Positions 3,661 to 5,604 of a stretch of 5,604 nucleotides of DNA are shown one piece after another (position 1 is the first letter of the stretch; every line of letters begins with the position of its first letter). A program made the position numbers and the translations under genes. The stretch lies in NCBI GenBank assembly GCA_021775715.1, contig JAJFHI010000137.1, forward strand, positions 1 to 5,604, written 5' to 3'. The stretch comes from Hyphomicrobiaceae bacterium. Its GTDB lineage: Bacteria; Pseudomonadota; Alphaproteobacteria; Rhizobiales; Hyphomicrobiaceae. Below the pieces are notes generated by a model. The model had not been told where the DNA came from. It searched no databases and worked only from the letters and a program-made list of their open reading frames with translations.

Positions 3661-5562
3661 TTACGACGTCACCCGCCGATAGGGGTTGGCCGGGTCACGT
3701 TTTACAGGCTTCTCAGCAATGCGTGTGCCAGGGTCGTCGGGCGCGGGTGGGGATTCAAAGAACCGGGCATTTTTGCCGGTGGTTCCAGCGCCGCTGTTTT
3801 GTTTGGCGGCTTCCACCGGCTTGGTGTCCTTCTGAATATCAACAATCAAAGGCGAACCTGCACCATTTCCATTGCTTTGTGCCGTTGTCTCTTGGGCGAG
3901 TCTGGGTGTTGGCTGGGCTGGCGTTGTCCGGGCACGTTCTGCAACGGGTTCAACTTGTGTGTCGACACCATCTTCTTTTGGGACGACGGACACGGTCGCA
4001 GCCGTTACATTAGCGGCCGTTGCGAATTTATTTTTGGTCTTAGGTGCGTCGGCGGTCGACGCGACGGATTCTGTTTTTGCAGCTGTGTCAGATGCCGGAG
4101 GGGTCGCCGCTGGTTTTTCTGTTTTTGCTGGTGCATTGGTATTGGTTGGATTTGTTGTCGTCGCCGTTGTGTTCGTGGTCGTGGCCGGAATTTCGAGTGC
4201 TTCGATGGTTTTTCCGGTTGCGCCGAGGGCCACGAACTCTTCGAGCTTTTGCATCAGCATGTCGTTGTCGGATTTTTCCGGGGCATCGACCGGGACGCGC
4301 CATTGGAAGGCGTCAAGCGCACCGGTGACGGGAGAAATCGGCGCCCAAGAATTGGAAACCACACCGTCAGCCGTCCAGGCCGGGTCGCGCGGTGCCGTGA
4401 CAGCACGGGCCAGCCATTCTCTGACGGCACCTGTGTTGCCCGTGTCTTCGCTTTCAATGCGCGCCATCAACGTGCAAACGCGTTGCGTCAGACGGTCGTC
4501 GAGTAGTGGTTTCAGCGCGTTGCGGGCTTCGTCAAATGCACGGGCCTCGATAGCAGCTGTTGCAACGGCGATCGGAGCCTCAAGTGAATACGGATTACCA
4601 GCGGTGAGTCTCTTGACCCGCTCAAGACGGTCGCGCGGGCTGTCGCCGAGACGGGCGTAAGCGTAGGCGGTCGCGAGGTCTGGATGAGGTGACTTGCTCC
4701 AGGTCTTGCCGATAATTTTGGTCGCTTTCGGCGTGCTGCCGCGGGCGGCGAGAATACGTCCGGCGATGGCTCCTGCCGGCACCAGATCCGGTGCCAGGCC
4801 ATGGGCTTCTGTTGCCAACCGCAGGGCTTTCGCCTGATCACCTTCTTCCAAGGCCTGAGCTTGGGCCGTCAACAAAACAGCGCGGCGGCGGTTGGCAGTT
4901 GCTTTTTCGATGTGACCATTTTTACGAGCGATCGCCACGGTCTCAAGCGCCCCGGCCCAGTCGCTGGATTTGCATTGTAATGAAAACAGCGCGTCAACGG
5001 CCCAGCCGAGTTTCGGGTTGAGTGTAACAGCGCGTTCGGCGAAGTGGCGCGCGGCGACGACCTCTTTCTCGCGCTCGGCTTCGAGGTAGAGGCCGCGTAG
5101 GCCGAGCTGTTCGGTGTCAGGCGTCGCCAACATGGCTTCGAAGATGCGGCGTGATGTTGCTTTATCGCCCGAGAGTTGCGCTGCCTGGGCACGCAGCAGG
5201 TGTGTCATCGGTTCGTTTGGCAGGCTGCGGCGGGCCTGCAAAGCATAGCGCGTGGCTGCGGCCTGATCACCAGCCCCAATTGCGATCATGCCCGTTGACA
5301 GTGCTTCCATACCCTTGGTCTGACGGCGACGGTTGACGAAGTTGCCAACGGCTGCTGGCGTCGAAAAGATCGAGCTCATCAGCGACCAAAGGAACATCAA
5401 GGAGGCCAATGCGATCGCTCCGACAATGACGGCACCAAAGACCGTCGTCTCGATCACGCGGTCTTCCCAATTGATGATGATTTCCCCCGGCCTGTCAGCC
5501 AGCCACGAGAAGCCCGCTGCCACTGCGACAACCACCAGAAGAAACAGGATGATACGAAACAT
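3661..5562 (-). CDS. hemY: HemY-type inner-membrane TPR protein
   Basis: This 633-aa protein has the HemY layout: membrane helix 1 (about 2-21), a short loop with DRPGEIIINWEDRVIETT, membrane helix 2 (about 41-62), then helical TPR-like repeats (about 85-390, for example AARHFAERAVTLNPKLGWAV and ALRLATEAHGLAPDLVPAGA). A conserved block follows at 394-423 (PAWTADGVVSNSWAPISPVT), which I recall from alphaproteobacterial members. Residues 459-633 are a low-complexity Thr/Ala/Pro tail starting with a TTTNTTATTT run, ending NPYRRVTS. The protein is linked to haem biosynthesis by operon position and family name; its biochemical role is not settled, and it is not the protoporphyrinogen oxidase that shares the name in Bacillus. 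The start at 5562 follows AAAAGG about 10 nt upstream. Long plus-strand frames over it are antisense shadows. Confidence 0.9.
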   Translation of the reverse strand: MFRIILFLLVVVAVAAGFSWLADRPGEIIINWEDRVIETTVFGAVIVGAIALASLMFLWSLMSSIFSTPAAVGNFVNRRRQTKGMEALSTGMIAIGAGDQAAATRYALQARRSLPNEPMTHLLRAQAAQLSGDKATSRRIFEAMLATPDTEQLGLRGLYLEAEREKEVVAARHFAERAVTLNPKLGWAVDALFSLQCKSSDWAGALETVAIARKNGHIEKATANRRRAVLLTAQAQALEEGDQAKALRLATEAHGLAPDLVPAGAIAGRILAARGSTPKATKIIGKTWSKSPHPDLATAYAYARLGDSPRDRLERVKRLTAGNPYSLEAPIAVATAAIEARAFDEARNALKPLLDDRLTQRVCTLMARIESEDTGNTGAVREWLARAVTAPRDPAWTADGVVSNSWAPISPVTGALDAFQWRVPVDAPEKSDNDMLMQKLEEFVALGATGKTIEALEIPATTTNTTATTTNPTNTNAPAKTEKPAATPPASDTAAKTESVASTADAPKTKNKFATAANVTAATVSVVPKEDGVDTQVEPVAERARTTPAQPTPRLAQETTAQSNGNGAGSPLIVDIQKDTKPVEAAKQNSGAGTTGKNARFFESPPAPDDPGTRIAEKPVKRDPANPYRRVTS

Positions 5563-5569
5563 GGGTTGC

Positions 5570-5604
5570 TTACCTTTTACTCGAACGCTGCTGCTTACTC
5601 AGAC
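5570..5604 (-). CDS. C-terminal end of the gene upstream of hemY (partial)
   Basis: On the minus strand a frame is open from the window edge for ten complete codons (LSKQQRSSKR) and stops with TAA at 5570-5572, only 7 nt before the hemY start; the hemY ribosome binding site overlaps this stop. In many alphaproteobacteria hemY follows a hemC-hemD-mitofilin-like gene cluster, so this could be the basic tail of the mitofilin-like protein. Ten codons are too few to identify it, and the frame could be chance. Confidence 0.35.
   Translation of the reverse strand, partial: LSKQQRSSKR

Noticed and set aside
3538..4660. Long plus-strand frames (322 and 262 codons) opposite the hemY tail
   Set aside because: They are antisense to a clear HemY-type gene. 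Their Cys/Arg/Trp- or Val/Ala/Ser-rich composition mirrors the low-complexity tail read backwards.

Overview
The window looks like a chromosomal junction in an alphaproteobacterium. On the right is ordinary core sequence: a full-length HemY-type membrane protein with the alphaproteobacterial domain layout (two N-terminal membrane helices, TPR-like helices, a conserved WTADG...WAPISPVTG block, a low-complexity tail), followed on the same strand by an intact tRNA-Thr (anticodon CGT, CCA encoded). The 3' end of the tRNA marks the boundary: from there leftward to position 1 the sequence is accessory and looks like one end of a decayed integrated element.

Layout of the accessory part, right to left. 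Positions 3241-3461 are a gene-free strip beside the tRNA 3' end, with short direct and inverted repeats of the kind integrases bind. Positions 2689-3240 (minus) are a tyrosine recombinase that keeps its whole catalytic domain but has lost its N-terminal DNA-binding half. Positions 2559-2675 and about 2007-2255 are two remnants of the same IS3-family element, both showing its left (orfA) end on the minus strand. Between them, 2260-2449 is a diverged copy (about 86% identical by eye) of a roughly 190-bp non-coding block that also occurs at 386-574, where it is the upstream region of a small conserved gene at 141-360 (minus). The 3' end of that small gene has been replaced by the right end of another IS3-family element, whose transposase C-terminus occupies positions 3-125.

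Between the two copies of the block lies the only intact-looking cargo: a probable two-gene operon on the plus strand. A 39-codon membrane microprotein (904-1023) overlaps by one base (TAATG) a 301-aa single-pass membrane protein (1023-1928) with a coiled coil, a probable extracytoplasmic region with six cysteines, and an SH3b-like C-terminus. It is visibly more AT-rich than the hemY side, consistent with acquisition. Its function is unknown and it is the best candidate here for something undescribed.

In short: a tRNA-Thr-linked integration site, a truncated integrase, IS scars, a duplicated regulatory or structured leader, and one small cargo operon, next to a conserved core gene whose upstream neighbour appears to end just inside the right edge.
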